The notes under the pieces were generated by a model that made no database searches, was not told the origin of the DNA, and saw only the letters and a program-made list of their open reading frames with translations. A DNA stretch of 64,000 bases. Source: Stieleria neptunia. GTDB lineage: Bacteria; Planctomycetota; Planctomycetia; Pirellulales; Pirellulaceae. This document shows, one piece after another, positions 8,947-20,956 of this stretch. The stretch's first letter is position 1, and each line of letters starts with the position of its first letter. The stretch covers positions 558,001 to 622,000 of the forward strand of contig NZ_CP037423.1 of the NCBI RefSeq assembly GCF_007754155.1, given 5' to 3'. The position numbers and the translations under genes were made by a program.

Positions 8947-10416
8947 CTATTTTTTCTCTTTCTTCTTTTCTCGGGTTTCCCTGCGCTCCTTGGTCAGGGC
9001 AGAGGGAAGAGGTTGAGCAGCCTCCTCGAAACTGGGGACCAGGGCGCGGAGCGTTTTGACGGTGGTGGCGTATTCCGGGGTGTCGATCTGGTTAGTCCAC
9101 TCATGAGGGTCCTTGGTGGTGTCGTAGAATTCCTCTTCGTTCGCCCCGTAACGGGTGTAGCGTCCGAGTTCGTTGCGGATGCTGATGTAGGCCAGATCTG
9201 TTTTGCTTTTATCGCACAAACCGGTGATGGCGGTGCTTTCCCACGGGGCCTTTGGGTCCTTGAGCAGCGGAACTAACGAGCGTCCATCGATGTACGCGGG
9301 CGGCGCGAGGCCGCAGAGTTCCGCAAGCGTCGGATAGATGTCCATCAGGGAAACGAACCGTTCAGACATGTCGCTGGTTTGGCTGACTCCAGGCGCGCGA
9401 AACATCAACAAAGTGTGCGTGCCCTCCTCCCAGAGCGTCGTCTTTTGCCAGTGATGTTTTTCTCCAAGGTGAAATCCGTGATCAGTGAGGAAGACCACAA
9501 TCGTGTTGTCCTTGTACGGACTGTTTTCGAGGGCGTCGAGGACACGCCCGAACTGAGTGTCGACGTAGGTAGTTGTGGCCAGGTAGGCCTGCACCGCCTC
9601 TTTGTGCTGGCCAGACTCGATGACCTTGTCGGCGAAGCTCCCGATCCCGTCACTCACCGCTTTGGCCAAAGGAGAAAGGTCGTCCAGGTCATCCTCCTTA
9701 AGCTCGGGAAGGACAATCTGGTCCAGAGGGTACATGTCAAAATACTTTTTCGGGACATACCAGGGCATGTGCGGATTGAACGTGCCGTACGCCAGAAAGA
9801 ATGGCTTGTCGTGTTGCTTCTCCAGGACTGCGATTGCCTTACTGGCCCCGCCGGTGTCATTCATTTGTTCCTCGGTGAGATGGATCATCCCCCAATCCTG
9901 TTCCCCCCTGCTGAGTCCAGCCAGCGGCGCACCGGGAGGAGCCGGATCGCGTTTGTGGCCAACTTTGTCATCCCAGTGTTCTTTCTGGTCCCAGCCGTGG
10001 GTGATTTTGCCGTACCCAAAAGTGCCGTAGCCGTTCTTCTTGAACAGTCCTGCCAGTGATAGCACTTCGGCCCCGTTCACGACCTCACTCTTGTTGATGG
10101 TCTGCGCGTTGTTGTAGATCCCGGACTTCCAGGGCGCGATGCCAGAAAAGAATGCGGTGCGAGAAGGCGAACAAACCGGCGCTGCGGTGTACGCGCGTGT
10201 GAAGTTGACTCCACTGTCAGCCAGCTTGCGAAGGTTCGGCGCGACGACTTTACCCGCGTAGCGATCCGCATCGTCCAGCAGCCAACTGTTCAAATCATCG
10301 GCAACCAGAAACAGCACATTCATCGGCTGATCAGCCGCGTCGGCCCTGGTGACACCAAACGATGAGACAATCAGCAGGAATACCAACCAGATTTTGTTCA
10401 TATTTGTCATCTTCAA
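8947..10416 (-). CDS. Secreted sulfatase (iduronate-2-sulfatase-like)
   Basis: 489 residues. A signal segment at ~8-28 (an in-frame Met at residue 6 is an equally good start) is followed by VADDLNSWL for the metal site and Cys82 in [12 protein letters not shown] as the formylglycine site. [24 protein letters not shown] is the second metal region. The C-terminus ends in an unusual charged tail, [15 protein letters not shown], not expected in a soluble exported sulfatase and possibly an anchoring or polyanion-binding segment. About 55 bases separate it from the next sulfatase upstream. Confidence 0.9.
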   Translation of the reverse strand: MKMTNMNKIWLVFLLIVSSFGVTRADAADQPMNVLFLVADDLNSWLLDDADRYAGKVVAPNLRKLADSGVNFTRAYTAAPVCSPSRTAFFSGIAPWKSGIYNNAQTINKSEVVNGAEVLSLAGLFKKNGYGTFGYGKITHGWDQKEHWDDKVGHKRDPAPPGAPLAGLSRGEQDWGMIHLTEEQMNDTGGASKAIAVLEKQHDKPFFLAYGTFNPHMPWYVPKKYFDMYPLDQIVLPELKEDDLDDLSPLAKAVSDGIGSFADKVIESGQHKEAVQAYLATTTYVDTQFGRVLDALENSPYKDNTIVVFLTDHGFHLGEKHHWQKTTLWEEGTHTLLMFRAPGVSQTSDMSERFVSLMDIYPTLAELCGLAPPAYIDGRSLVPLLKDPKAPWESTAITGLCDKSKTDLAYISIRNELGRYTRYGANEEEFYDTTKDPHEWTNQIDTPEYATTVKTLRALVPSFEEAAQPLPSALTKERRETREKKKEKK

Positions 10417-10472
10417 TTTTGAATTCTTCGGCGAGAGGTAGTTGAGAATCGACCACTTCGGTGGGTAAGTAT

Positions 10473-11813
10473 TTACTTGCCGCTCTCCGTTGACAGGCTT
10501 CCAATGGGGCGAGAATGTGCATCGAGGTCTTTCATGAAATCGTTCATCCTATTGGTCAGCTCGGCGACCTGATCTGGGTACTCGGCGGCAACGTTGGTTG
10601 ATTCACTCGGATCGACTTTCAGGTTAAAAAGCGATCCAGCGGGTGCGGGGACTCGATCTGTCTTTCCGACCCGATCTGACTTTCCGCCGCCGGGTTTTTG
10701 GCCTTTGACAAGCAGCTTCCAGCCCCCGTGGCGAATGCTGGCACCAGGCACGATGAAGGTGTCATGAATCGGCGTGTCAACTTGCTCACCTCGCATGTAA
10801 GGAAGGATGTTGCGACCGTCGATCACTCGGTCCGCTGGCGGGGCCACACTTGCGATGGAACAAAACGTCGGAAGCAGGTCGATGATCGCGGTGATTTCAT
10901 CATTGGTCGAATTCGGGGGAATCGCGCTTGGCCACCGCATGATGCAGGGAACTCGAATACCGCCTTCAAAGTTAGTCCATTTGCCGTCTCGCAGCACTCC
11001 AGCACTCCCGTAACCTTCCACGTTGAGCTGCGGTCCGTTATCGGACGCAAAGACGACGAGCGTGTTCTCGGTGAGGTCGAGTTCTTCGAGTGTTTTCATC
11101 AACTCACCGACTTGCCAATCAATCTCCTGCACCACATCTCCGTAGATACCTTGTTTGGAGCTTCCCTTGAAACGGGGATGGGGAAGCCACTTCACATGCG
11201 GCAGTGGTGAAGCGTAGTAAAGGAAGAAGGGCTGTTCTTTGTGCTGTTTGATGAACTCAATGCCAGCGGCGAGTAGCTTTGGCGAGTGGGTTCCGTCCGT
11301 CTTGTGTTTAATCTTCTCGACAATTTCCTTATTGCGATAGATTGCGGTTGTCTTCTTGTCATCGCAGTCCATGAAACCGAAGAAGCTGTCGAAGCCATGG
11401 TTTACCGGATTGAAATCCTCCCACTCGCCCAGATGCCATTTTCCGACGATGCCGGTCGCATAGCCCGCAGTCTTAAGAAGCTCGGCGACAGTGATTTCAT
11501 CGGTGTGAAGTCCGGTTCTTTCTCTCCGGTAGACCACGTTATCAACACCCACTCGGGGAGCATGACAGCCGGTCATAAAGGCAGCACGTGTGGGTGAACA
11601 GCGGTTGTGGACATAGAAGCTGGTAAATTTCATGCCTTCGGCGCACAGTCGGTCAATATTCGGCGTCGCAATGACTTCTGATCCATAGCAACCCAGATCA
11701 CCGTATCCTTGATCGTCCGTCAGAAAGACAACGATGTTCGGCCACTCGGAACTCGCTGCAGACGCAACCGAAGAGGATAGCAGGACAACTGCTATAGCAG
11801 AGAGGGATTTCAT
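10473..11813 (-). CDS. Secreted arylsulfatase
   Basis: 446 residues with a clear signal peptide ([20 protein letters not shown]). The N-terminal [13 protein letters not shown] binds the metal and Cys72 in [13 protein letters not shown] is the C-x-P-T-R formylglycine site. GKWHLGEW and [10 protein letters not shown] are typical of the arylsulfatase A-like subgroup. It is closest in style to the protein at 12038-13483. A palindromic repeat with four 13-base tandem units lies just upstream (11889-11994), so this gene may start a separate transcript. Confidence 0.9.
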   Translation of the reverse strand: MKSLSAIAVVLLSSSVASAASSEWPNIVVFLTDDQGYGDLGCYGSEVIATPNIDRLCAEGMKFTSFYVHNRCSPTRAAFMTGCHAPRVGVDNVVYRRERTGLHTDEITVAELLKTAGYATGIVGKWHLGEWEDFNPVNHGFDSFFGFMDCDDKKTTAIYRNKEIVEKIKHKTDGTHSPKLLAAGIEFIKQHKEQPFFLYYASPLPHVKWLPHPRFKGSSKQGIYGDVVQEIDWQVGELMKTLEELDLTENTLVVFASDNGPQLNVEGYGSAGVLRDGKWTNFEGGIRVPCIMRWPSAIPPNSTNDEITAIIDLLPTFCSIASVAPPADRVIDGRNILPYMRGEQVDTPIHDTFIVPGASIRHGGWKLLVKGQKPGGGKSDRVGKTDRVPAPAGSLFNLKVDPSESTNVAAEYPDQVAELTNRMNDFMKDLDAHSRPIGSLSTESGK

Positions 11814-11888
11814 GTTAGTCGTCTATTCATCGTCGAGCATAAACACATATTGCTAAATCAGTGATTTGGCGGAGATGGAAATTTACCT

Positions 11889-11994
11889 GTAGTGGACGAG
11901 GTCACGATTCCTTGCCACGGTTTTCACAACAGGGACTCGTACCAGGGACTCGTAACAGGGACTCGTAACAGGGACTCGTAACCTCGTCCACTAC
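11889..11994. repeat. Palindromic repeat (GTAGTGGACGAGG family), copy 1, with 13-bp tandem units
   Basis: The ends GTAGTGGACGAGGT and ACCTCGTCCACTAC are exact inverted partners. The right arm contains a 13-base unit, AGGGACTCGTAAC, repeated four times with one variant. A second imperfect palindrome (ggcggg...cagacttatctg...tcgcc) follows directly, as at copy 2. It lies between two sulfatase genes. Confidence 0.8.
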
Positions 11995-12037
11995 GGCGGG
12001 TACAGACTTATCTGCCATTCGCCTTGTCTGTAGCTAT

Positions 12038-13483
<1,446 letters not shown>

Positions 13484-13527
13484 TTGTCTTGGGGTTCCGT
13501 TAGGCGAGAAGTAGATGAAAACTTTGT

Positions 13528-13595
13528 GTCGTGGACGAGGTCACGAGTCCTCGCCACGGTTGTTCACAACAGGGACTCGTAATCTCGTCCACTAC
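13528..13595. repeat. Palindromic repeat (GTAGTGGACGAGG family), copy 2
   Basis: GTCGTGGACGAGGTCACGAG pairs with the right arm CTCGTAATCTCGTCCACTAC. It is followed at once by a second palindrome, GGCGAGTGCAGA ... TCTGCCGCTCGCC, shared with copy 1, so the two palindromes form one compound repeat. Confidence 0.8.
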
Positions 13596-13639
13596 GGCGA
13601 GTGCAGACTTATCTGCCGCTCGCCTTAATTCGATGTTGT

Positions 13640-15217
13640 CTACGTCTCGTCATCTTCCAGCGGTCTGCTTCCGGTGAACGCTCCCCAGAGTTTGCGTTTT
13701 GGGTAATCTTTATCCTGCTGGTAAGCAGATGCGTCGAATTCCGGGTTGGGCTTGGGGATCCTTGCGCCAACACTCTCAAAATAGGTCATCATGTCTTTGA
13801 ATAGTCGCCGGTGCGTTTCCGGTTCCTGTGCGGCGATGTTATGGACTTCCCCCATGTCGCCTGACAAATCGAATAACATTGGAACATCGCGCTGATCATA
13901 GAAGTGCAATAGTTTTCGCTGGCCAGAGACGACCGCCGAGTGCGGCATGCTGGTGCGATAGTGTGGGTAGTGGAAGTAGAGGTTGCGGTTCAGAAAGGCA
14001 TCGTCCGGTTTCTCACCCGCCATGTATTTAGCCAGACTGACGCCGTCGATGCCTTCCAGTTGGCGTGCATCGCCTCCGGCCCAGTCAACAAACGTAGGCA
14101 GGAAATCATAGTTGACGACATTGCCAGTGAACGTGCTGCCGGCGGCGATTCCAGGCCCTCTGACGATCATCGGCACTCGAATCCCGCCTTGCCAAATCCA
14201 CCACTTGGACCCGTGATGCGGCTGGGTCAAACCGGGCTGAAGACGCAATTCCTCATGGCGATAGCCATTATCGGAGACCATTATCACGTACGTTTTGTCT
14301 GCGATTCCGAGCGCATCGATGCGGTCCAGTACGGCACCGATGCGTCCATCGAGGTCATCGGCCATGCCGAGCCAAACCGCAGGGTCGTCGCCAATACGAA
14401 CCGTGTCCTTATGTTTGTTGTTGGCTTCATACCAGGCCTGTACGAGCGGGTGATCAGCGTATTTCTCCCGCGTGGCCGGCAAGCACTCCTGCCCAGCGTG
14501 CATGGCGTAATGTGAGATCTGAAGATAGAACGGCTTGTCTGCCTTGACCTGATGCTCCATGAAACCGATCGCCTTTTCGGTGACACTGAACATCAACTTG
14601 GGATCGATCAAATTTTCAGGCAGTCGTCGTGGTTTCTGCTCGCCGTCTTTGGCAAAAGTGCTCAACGTATTGCCAGGCTTGTTGTCAGTGTCGCCGTCGT
14701 GCTCCACGTAACCCTCGTCGTCGGGATCACCTCGCATGTGCCATTTACCAATGTGCGCACTGACGTAATCGAGTGGTTTCAGTGCTTCGGGGATCGTCAC
14801 TGCATCGGCGTCGAGGGTCATGTCCGAAACGCAAGGCACGACGGGAAAGTCGGCGTACTGCTTGCTCTCGTCGTAGTACTCCTGTCCTCGATCGTTCATG
14901 TAGACCGTGAAGCCGTTGCGAGGCGATGACTGACCGGTCTGCACGCAGACGCGAGATGGTGAGCACTGCGGCGATGCATAGGCGTTGCGAAACTTCATGC
15001 CTTCGCGAGCCAGGCGTTGGATGTTGGGCATCTGAATAACGGGCATTCGCGAGTTGACCAACGAATCGTCCATTGCAACCGGCGACCCGTTCCAAGCCCA
15101 GTCGTCGATGAACAGCAGTACGATGTTAGGTTTTTCGGCGGCGATCAGCGTTCGTGGCGTGCCCCCACTGGCCGCTGCAACGACGAATATTGCACAAATA
15201 AATTGGTGTGTTTTCAT
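13640..15217 (-). CDS. Secreted sulfatase
   Basis: 525 residues from the ATG at 15217, which gives a clean signal peptide ([19 protein letters not shown]). A TTG 30 bases upstream is possible but would overlap the neighbour's stop. [11 protein letters not shown] is the metal-site region and Cys85 in [13 protein letters not shown] is the formylglycine site. [12 protein letters not shown] lies near 330. The C-terminal [15 protein letters not shown] and MGEVHNIA blocks are the ones preserved in the pseudogene at 6467-6873, so the two were paralogues. The subgroup is unusual in having FIDDWAWNG rather than ADDLGYGD. Confidence 0.9.
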   Translation of the reverse strand: MKTHQFICAIFVVAAASGGTPRTLIAAEKPNIVLLFIDDWAWNGSPVAMDDSLVNSRMPVIQMPNIQRLAREGMKFRNAYASPQCSPSRVCVQTGQSSPRNGFTVYMNDRGQEYYDESKQYADFPVVPCVSDMTLDADAVTIPEALKPLDYVSAHIGKWHMRGDPDDEGYVEHDGDTDNKPGNTLSTFAKDGEQKPRRLPENLIDPKLMFSVTEKAIGFMEHQVKADKPFYLQISHYAMHAGQECLPATREKYADHPLVQAWYEANNKHKDTVRIGDDPAVWLGMADDLDGRIGAVLDRIDALGIADKTYVIMVSDNGYRHEELRLQPGLTQPHHGSKWWIWQGGIRVPMIVRGPGIAAGSTFTGNVVNYDFLPTFVDWAGGDARQLEGIDGVSLAKYMAGEKPDDAFLNRNLYFHYPHYRTSMPHSAVVSGQRKLLHFYDQRDVPMLFDLSGDMGEVHNIAAQEPETHRRLFKDMMTYFESVGARIPKPNPEFDASAYQQDKDYPKRKLWGAFTGSRPLEDDET

Positions 15218-15243
15218 GTGAGTGTTCGTTTTCTTGGCTTGGC

Positions 15244-16599
15244 TCAATCTTGTTTGTCCTTGGTTTTGGTGTACTTCGTCGGCAGCGTGGCGCCCCAGGC
15301 TTTGACCTTCACGGACAACTGTTTCACGATCTCAGGATGTTCTGGGGCCACGTTGTTGCTTTCGCTCGGGTCGATCGACAAGTCGTAGAGTTCCGGTTCG
15401 CCGCGTTGCTTGCGGGGCAGATGGAGTTTCCATTTCCCATCTCGGATGGCAGGCGTGCCGCCGGTGGAGCTGGTCTTCCAGAACAGTGGCTTTGTTCGCG
15501 GGCGATCGGCTCCGAACCAGATGTCGGACATGTCTTCGCCGTCGAATTTCTTCGGTAGTGCTTCGATTCCGGCAATGGAACACAAAGTCGGCATCCAGTC
15601 GATGAACGAGCAGACGTTTTGGGTATCGACTCGACCGGCTTCGACCTTGTCGGGCCAACGGATGATGAACGGCACGCGCGTTCCGCCCTCGTATTGCTCG
15701 TGCTTGCCGCCGCGGAATTCGCCCGCGTAGCCGAGCATGTTCTTCGAATACTCGCGGGCCCCCTGCTTGCCCAGTATCACGGGTGCGGGGCCGTGATCGC
15801 TGGAAAACACGACGATGGTGTTATCCCGCAACCCAAGTTCGTCCAGCGTCTTCAACAGACGATTCACGTTGCGATCGATCTGGTAGACATCGCCGAGGTA
15901 TTGCTGCATGGATTCATCGAGGTCGCCGCCGATCTTCACGCACTCATCGAACTTGTGCTGCATAGTCGGCGAGAATTCGTTCCGGTCGACGGTGACATCG
16001 TTGAACTCAGCGACCAGTCCGTCGGCAGAATTGACAGGGAAGTGTGTCGCGTGTCCCCAAACGTTGACGTAGAAGGGCCCGTCCCTGTTTTCGCGAATGA
16101 AGTCGATCGCGGCCGAATACAGGTCGTCGTCACGCCCGGTGTCACCGGTGGTCTTGTCGCGGCTCTTGCCGATGACTTGTACTGTATCGATACCGTACGT
16201 GCCGTGCGCATCATCCGGGCCAATATGCCACTTGCCGAAGTGACTCGTCCGATAGCCGCGTTTCTTCAGCAATTCGGTGATCGTCACACGCTCGCCGAAA
16301 CCAAAATCGGCTGCGTACTTCGGGAATCGAGCTGGGAACAGCCCCGTCATCAGTCCCGTGCGGCTCGGATTACAGGTTACGCCCGTCACATAAAACTGCG
16401 TGAACCGCGTTCCTTCTTTAGCCAGTTGATCAAGCGCGGGCGTCCTCGCATATGGATGCCCGTAGCAGCCGAGGTCGCCGTAACCAAGATCATCAGCGAA
16501 CATGAAGACGATGTTCGGCGGTCGCTGCGCCGTTGACTGGCCGTGCGATAGGGTGACGGTCACGCAAAAGATCGTCACTGCGAGAAATGTTGGTTTCAT
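15244..16599 (-). CDS. Secreted arylsulfatase
   Basis: 451 residues from the ATG at 16599, chosen because a signal peptide ([20 protein letters not shown]) starts there; the longer open frame upstream is not credible as an exported N-terminus. [15 protein letters not shown] is the metal site and Cys76 in [13 protein letters not shown] the formylglycine site. GKWHIGPDD and [11 protein letters not shown] are group motifs. It ends in a lysine-rich tail ([10 protein letters not shown]). It lies 7 bases downstream of the next sulfatase, consistent with one transcript. Confidence 0.9.
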   Translation of the reverse strand: MKPTFLAVTIFCVTVTLSHGQSTAQRPPNIVFMFADDLGYGDLGCYGHPYARTPALDQLAKEGTRFTQFYVTGVTCNPSRTGLMTGLFPARFPKYAADFGFGERVTITELLKKRGYRTSHFGKWHIGPDDAHGTYGIDTVQVIGKSRDKTTGDTGRDDDLYSAAIDFIRENRDGPFYVNVWGHATHFPVNSADGLVAEFNDVTVDRNEFSPTMQHKFDECVKIGGDLDESMQQYLGDVYQIDRNVNRLLKTLDELGLRDNTIVVFSSDHGPAPVILGKQGAREYSKNMLGYAGEFRGGKHEQYEGGTRVPFIIRWPDKVEAGRVDTQNVCSFIDWMPTLCSIAGIEALPKKFDGEDMSDIWFGADRPRTKPLFWKTSSTGGTPAIRDGKWKLHLPRKQRGEPELYDLSIDPSESNNVAPEHPEIVKQLSVKVKAWGATLPTKYTKTKDKQD

Positions 16600-16606
16600 T
16601 TGTTGC

Positions 16607-18187
16607 TCAATCTCTCTTCGGCTGTACTTGCTTCTTTGCAGGGTCGGTGTAGGGCAAGTACTTTGGATGGGGAACGTAGTTACCTTTGCCTTTCTCCCAG
16701 CGGAACGCTTCGCCCTCGACGACCAAATCACGCCTCGCGTTCAACTTGGGTTCCGGATCAGCGAATTCCTTCGGTGCTGAAGCCTGCAGCGTGGTGATGA
16801 CGTCAGCGTATTGCGGATCGGACACCAGGTTGTTCCACTCGTGCGGATCTTCTTTGACGTTGTACAGTTCCTGGTTCGTGTCGTCGTAATGGATGTAACG
16901 CCAGTCGCGATTCATGACCGCGTATTCACCGGGGTTCATGTAGGGCAGATACACCGTTCGGTCTTCGGCTTCGGCGGGCTGATTCAGTGTCGCTGCCAGC
17001 GAAACGCCTTCCAGCTCCTGATGCGGTGTCGGTAAATTGCATTTTTCAACCAGCGTCGGATAGATGTCGATCAGGCTGACCGTCACGTCCGTTCGAGCAC
17101 CTTCGGCCACGCCGGGGCCGGCCCACACGAACGGCACGTTGGAGGTCCGCTGCCACAACGTGTGTTTGCCCCACTGGCCTTTTTCACCGAGGTGATAACC
17201 GTGATCGCTCCACAGCACGACGATGGTATTGTCGGCAGAGGGGCTTGCTTGGAGTGCATCCAAAATTCGTCCAACCATTGCATCGGCGTAGCTGGTGCAG
17301 GCAAGGTATCCGTGCAGCGCGTCTTTCCAGGCACCCATCGCAACCAGTTTGTCATAGTGAAGGGCCTTGCGATTCTGGCGTTGCCTACGAATCTTGTCCG
17401 GCAGGTCGTCCAAGTCATCTTCTTTGAACGCCGGAGTCTCGATGGCGTCTCGATCGTACAAATCAAAATACTTCTGCGGACAGTAGTTGGGGTAATGAGG
17501 AGCATAGAAGCCGCAGGCTAAAAAAAACGGCTTGTCGTGTGTTTGCCCCAGTTGTTCGACAGCCCAGTTGGCTCGTATCGTGTCGGCCATTTCCTCTTCC
17601 TGGTCGTTCGAAATCGCTCCCCATTCCAGGAACAGTCCTCCGGTGATCTCTTTGCCTTGGTTGTAGATGCTGGCCGGAAAGGGCTGTGGCACGGGCGTGT
17701 CGCTGCTCCACGATTCCAGAGCCCAACCGCCTTCACGTTGGAACTGATTTCGCAGAAAAAACTTTGTCCAACCACGCTTGTCAATCGCTCCGGCAGGATG
17801 ATGAAACAGCTTGCCAGCGCCCAGCGTCGTGTAGCCCGCTTTGGCAAAGCTCATTTGCAGCGATTCAATCTCTGGATGATGCACAAAGTAATTCGGCGTG
17901 TTGTAGCATCCGGTTGTCGAAGCGTGCTGGCCGGAAAAAATAGCCGCCCGACTGGGCGCACAAAACACGCCGGCGGTGTGTGCATTGGTAAAGCACGCGC
18001 CACGAGAGGCAAGCCGATCGATGTTGGGTGTGACCGCACCCGGGCGTGACTCCAGACATCCGACGAAATCGTTCATGTCGTCCACCGCCAGAAACACGAT
18101 ATTGGGTCGCGTCTCGGCTGCCGACAGATGGGCAGCATAGCTTGCCAAGAAAACGATGGTGAAAAAGAATTGCGTGGGTAGGTTCAT
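16607..18187 (-). CDS. Secreted sulfatase (iduronate-2-sulfatase-like)
   Basis: 526 residues from the ATG at 18187, where a signal peptide begins ([20 protein letters not shown]). [11 protein letters not shown] carries the metal ligands and Cys76 in [12 protein letters not shown] is the formylglycine site with Ala at the second position. [21 protein letters not shown] is the second metal region. It is the first structural gene downstream of the FecR-like regulator (stop 18238), so it is the most likely direct target of the ECF system. Confidence 0.9.
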   Translation of the reverse strand: MNLPTQFFFTIVFLASYAAHLSAAETRPNIVFLAVDDMNDFVGCLESRPGAVTPNIDRLASRGACFTNAHTAGVFCAPSRAAIFSGQHASTTGCYNTPNYFVHHPEIESLQMSFAKAGYTTLGAGKLFHHPAGAIDKRGWTKFFLRNQFQREGGWALESWSSDTPVPQPFPASIYNQGKEITGGLFLEWGAISNDQEEEMADTIRANWAVEQLGQTHDKPFFLACGFYAPHYPNYCPQKYFDLYDRDAIETPAFKEDDLDDLPDKIRRQRQNRKALHYDKLVAMGAWKDALHGYLACTSYADAMVGRILDALQASPSADNTIVVLWSDHGYHLGEKGQWGKHTLWQRTSNVPFVWAGPGVAEGARTDVTVSLIDIYPTLVEKCNLPTPHQELEGVSLAATLNQPAEAEDRTVYLPYMNPGEYAVMNRDWRYIHYDDTNQELYNVKEDPHEWNNLVSDPQYADVITTLQASAPKEFADPEPKLNARRDLVVEGEAFRWEKGKGNYVPHPKYLPYTDPAKKQVQPKRD

Positions 18188-18237
18188 GAGTTGTAGCTTT
18201 CTTTGTGGGACGGGCACTCTTGCCCGTTTGGTTGTCA

Positions 18238-19779
18238 TCATCGTGATCTGGCAATCTCCTCTTGAGCGGTGCGATAAAGGGCCGCGACGTCTTCCGCGGC
18301 AAGTGCTCTGTCGAATAATGCCACCTCATCGATCCGGCCGTCCCACACCTGCGCCGCGTTGGCGTCGGTTCCGAACCAGACCGTATCGGAGTCGCTGGCT
18401 GCCACGACTGCACAGGGTTTGGACGAGACGAGTTTCCCGTCTTCGTAGAGCTGCAATTGCTCACCATTAGCAGTCACAACGATGTGCCGCCACGTTTTCA
18501 GCGGTAATCCTGATCCACCTTCGATGGACGATACCTCTCCATCGCCGCTCCTGATGCGGACCTGCAGCAATCCGTTCTCGTTAAGAGACAAACCAAAGTT
18601 GCCACGTTCACCATTCCAGTTCGTGGCAACCCTTGCGTTTCGTTCGGGCGCTTCGAGATACACGAACACGACCAGTGAGAACCTCCCTGTGCTCAACGCC
18701 GGCGGCGAATCGACGCGTCCGCCACGACCGATGGAGTCGACTCCGACTCGGAGAGAGCCGCCGGCAAAGACACCCTTGGCATGTGGCGGGCGTTTGCCTT
18801 CCCCTGTTAAAACGATGCCGGAGTATTCGGGCGGTTCCGATACCAGTCCGCGGTCGCGAATTGGCATTCGGTAATAGGCCACAGGCGACAACCGCTTGAT
18901 TGCGCGAGCGTAGTTCAACCTCGGTTCATCGAAGTTGCGAATGAATCGGTTGGTCTCAACGGAGATGCCCACCGGGTCAGTCGCCCCGCCGGTAATCCGG
19001 ACGGCCTCCGACGCGTGAAGATCAACTGACTTGGAAGCGTCACGCTGATTCGATGTCCACGGATTCACACGCACGAGGCCATCAAAAACATGGACCTCGC
19101 TCGCGCCGCCCTCAACATCGACGGAGAACTCCGTGCCAAAATCAATGACTTCCGCCTCGGGAGTTTCCACCGTAAACCCGATGCCCTCGAGAGGAACCGT
19201 GGCTGACAGACGCCCGCTGTGAAGTACGACTCGCTTGTCGCTGACCGCGTCGAAGCGGGCAGGAGCCTCCACATAGACCATGACACCGCCACCGAACTGC
19301 AGATTCAGTAACCCTTTCCGCAACTCATAATCGCCCACGGGCAGTTGCGGATCGTCCCATTGCCGATCGCTTTTTGTAAGTAATGCACCCACGTTGCGGA
19401 CGACGGATGCCGCGACGCGACCAACACTGGCTGGATGGTCGCCGCGGTGGGGCCCCAAGAAAGCGATCAGCAGACAAGCCGCTGTCGCCAGCCCGACCGC
19501 CATCGTCAGCAACACTTTCGGTGATCGAAAGCTCGGCGGCTGATGTTTTTGTGACGCCAAAGCGGGAGCAATCGCCGAAGCATCGTTGTTCGCTTCCAAC
19601 GCTTTAGCCTGGATCTGTCGGCGCCGCAGTGACTGCCGCAAGTCCGAATGAAGCTCGGCGCGAAGCGCGAACCGCTGAAGATTGGCGGGGGTCTTAAGCC
19701 ACTGCTGAAACGCTGCAACCTCTTCGTCGGACGGCTCTCCCGAAAGCATGCGATCGATCAGTTCATCGTCGACGGTCAT
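18238..19779 (-). CDS. FecR-domain transmembrane protein with C-terminal LamG domain
   Basis: 513 residues from the ATG at 19779, which overlaps the sigma-factor stop (TAATG) and implies translational coupling. Residues 1-50 resemble a small anti-sigma segment ([20 protein letters not shown]). A membrane helix lies at ~90-110 ([20 protein letters not shown]). A FecR-like region follows ([17 protein letters not shown] ... [19 protein letters not shown]), and residues ~330-510 form a LamG/concanavalin-like fold ([19 protein letters not shown] ... [20 protein letters not shown]). In planctomycetes such proteins pair with ECF factors and probably sense something outside, here plausibly glycan through the LamG part. 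Confidence 0.85.
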   Translation of the reverse strand: MTVDDELIDRMLSGEPSDEEVAAFQQWLKTPANLQRFALRAELHSDLRQSLRRRQIQAKALEANNDASAIAPALASQKHQPPSFRSPKVLLTMAVGLATAACLLIAFLGPHRGDHPASVGRVAASVVRNVGALLTKSDRQWDDPQLPVGDYELRKGLLNLQFGGGVMVYVEAPARFDAVSDKRVVLHSGRLSATVPLEGIGFTVETPEAEVIDFGTEFSVDVEGGASEVHVFDGLVRVNPWTSNQRDASKSVDLHASEAVRITGGATDPVGISVETNRFIRNFDEPRLNYARAIKRLSPVAYYRMPIRDRGLVSEPPEYSGIVLTGEGKRPPHAKGVFAGGSLRVGVDSIGRGGRVDSPPALSTGRFSLVVFVYLEAPERNARVATNWNGERGNFGLSLNENGLLQVRIRSGDGEVSSIEGGSGLPLKTWRHIVVTANGEQLQLYEDGKLVSSKPCAVVAASDSDTVWFGTDANAAQVWDGRIDEVALFDRALAAEDVAALYRTAQEEIARSR

Positions 19780-20303
19780 TACCGATTCTCCACCGCAAGA
19801 CGTCGTGCGATGCAACTGGCAAGTGCCGTACGCGCACGTGTCAGCAGGACCCGTACTGAGCCGCTGGTCGATCCCATTTCCCGAGCGATCTCGGCGGCTG
19901 AACGTTCTCCGACGTACCGCAAATCGAGCAACCGACGCGACCGAGGTGGGAGTTCATCCAGACACGACTCCAGTGCTTCGCGACGTTGGCTACGACCATC
20001 AGCCTGCTGGGCGATTGTGTCAGCAAGTTGGCCGAGCAATTCATCGGAAAAAACAACCCTCGATTGCCCCTGAGTGCGGTAGAAATCAATCACTCGAGAT
20101 TTGGCAATCCATAGTGCCCAGCCGACGAACGGCCGTCCCGAGTCATACTCGTCAAACCGACGAGCCAGTTCCTGGGCGATCCGCTGAACGACGTCTTCGG
20201 CATCGTGAAACTGAGAAATGGAGGCGAACACATACGCCGATACGGCCGGCTCAGCCTCAAGCCAGCATTGTGTGAATTTTACCCGTTTTTGGTCTTCGTT
20301 CAT
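19779..20303 (-). CDS. ECF sigma factor, Rhodopirellula/Verrucomicrobium type
   Basis: 174 residues. Region 2 is visible as FASISQFHDAEDVVQRIAQELARRF ... FVGWALWIAKSRVIDFYR, and region 4 as LPPRSRRLLDLRYVGERSAAEIAREMGSTSGSVRVLLTRAR, a helix-turn-helix that would read the -35 element. Two Met codons (20309, 20303) are possible starts. It overlaps the FecR-like gene by one base. It heads the whole minus-strand sulfatase block and is its likely activator. Confidence 0.9.
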   Translation of the reverse strand: MNEDQKRVKFTQCWLEAEPAVSAYVFASISQFHDAEDVVQRIAQELARRFDEYDSGRPFVGWALWIAKSRVIDFYRTQGQSRVVFSDELLGQLADTIAQQADGRSQRREALESCLDELPPRSRRLLDLRYVGERSAAEIAREMGSTSGSVRVLLTRARTALASCIARRLAVENR

Positions 20304-20489
20304 GTGCACGGCCGACGCGAAACAACTGTCTTTCTATCGTATGCCGAACGCGAACAGGAATTGCTAACAACATCCTTGAAAAATACTCGAATTTAGTTTT
20401 TGCGACTGCAGAAGACGACTACCGTCGCGTTTGACCAGTCTTCTTGCCCATCGTATCGCGACGAACAATGCCGATCAGCTACAGGGGCG

Positions 20490-20899
20490 CCTCTGAATCT
20501 GACGAGCGGAACAGACTTTCCGCAATCGGTGTTAGCGGCAATTCGCAGATCAGATCGAAACCTTGGTAGCGTATCCCGTTTGATGTCACCGTCGAGGTCG
20601 TGCCAAAGCTCCTTAGTGAGCCGCACCGGTTCTGGCAGCACCTCGTTGACGAGGGTCCCGAAGAACCACCTGGTTTTTCATCGATTGGCGACACCGAGGG
20701 CATAACTGCGGACGTCCGTGTCGTGGCGGCGACCAGTCGCGACCTTCGTAGAGAAGTCCAAGACGGCAACTTTCGTGAAGATCTACTGCGACGGGCGATG
20801 GACCAAGCACATGGGGTGAAAGCAAAAGCCGCCGAGTTGCTCGGCATGAAGCACTATCAAACCCTCGATGCCCAGCTGAAACGACTTGGCGTGAAATGA
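20490..20899 (+). pseudogene. Remnant of a sigma-54-dependent activator
   Basis: The plus strand reads GDTEGITADVRVVAATSRDLR then REVQDGNFREDLLRR, the AAA+ sensor region of NtrC-type activators, and then jumps to AMDQAHGVKAKAAELLGMKHYQTLDAQLKRLG, a Fis-type helix-turn-helix. The central ATPase part with Walker A, and the segment between these pieces, are missing. It ends 57 bases from the 3' end of Ro60, facing it. RtcR, the activator of Ro60/RtcB operons in other bacteria, is a sigma-54 activator, but nothing here identifies this remnant as RtcR specifically. Confidence 0.7.
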
Positions 20900-20903
20900 A
20901 ACA

Positions 20904-20940
20904 CGCCCCCGGCCGATTGCTCGACCGAGGGCGTTTCGTT
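20904..20940. terminator. Hairpin terminator between the activator remnant and Ro60
   Basis: CGCCCCCGG and CCGAGGGCG form a GC-rich stem around a 12-base loop, followed by TTTCGTT on the plus strand. It sits between two convergent reading frames (stops at 20899 and 20957), where a shared terminator is expected. Confidence 0.6.
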
Positions 20941-20956
20941 GTTCAGCCTTATTGGC

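Noticed and set aside
15619..16536. Plus-strand 305-residue frame
   Set aside because: Antisense shadow of the sulfatase at 15244-16599; no start site or domain.
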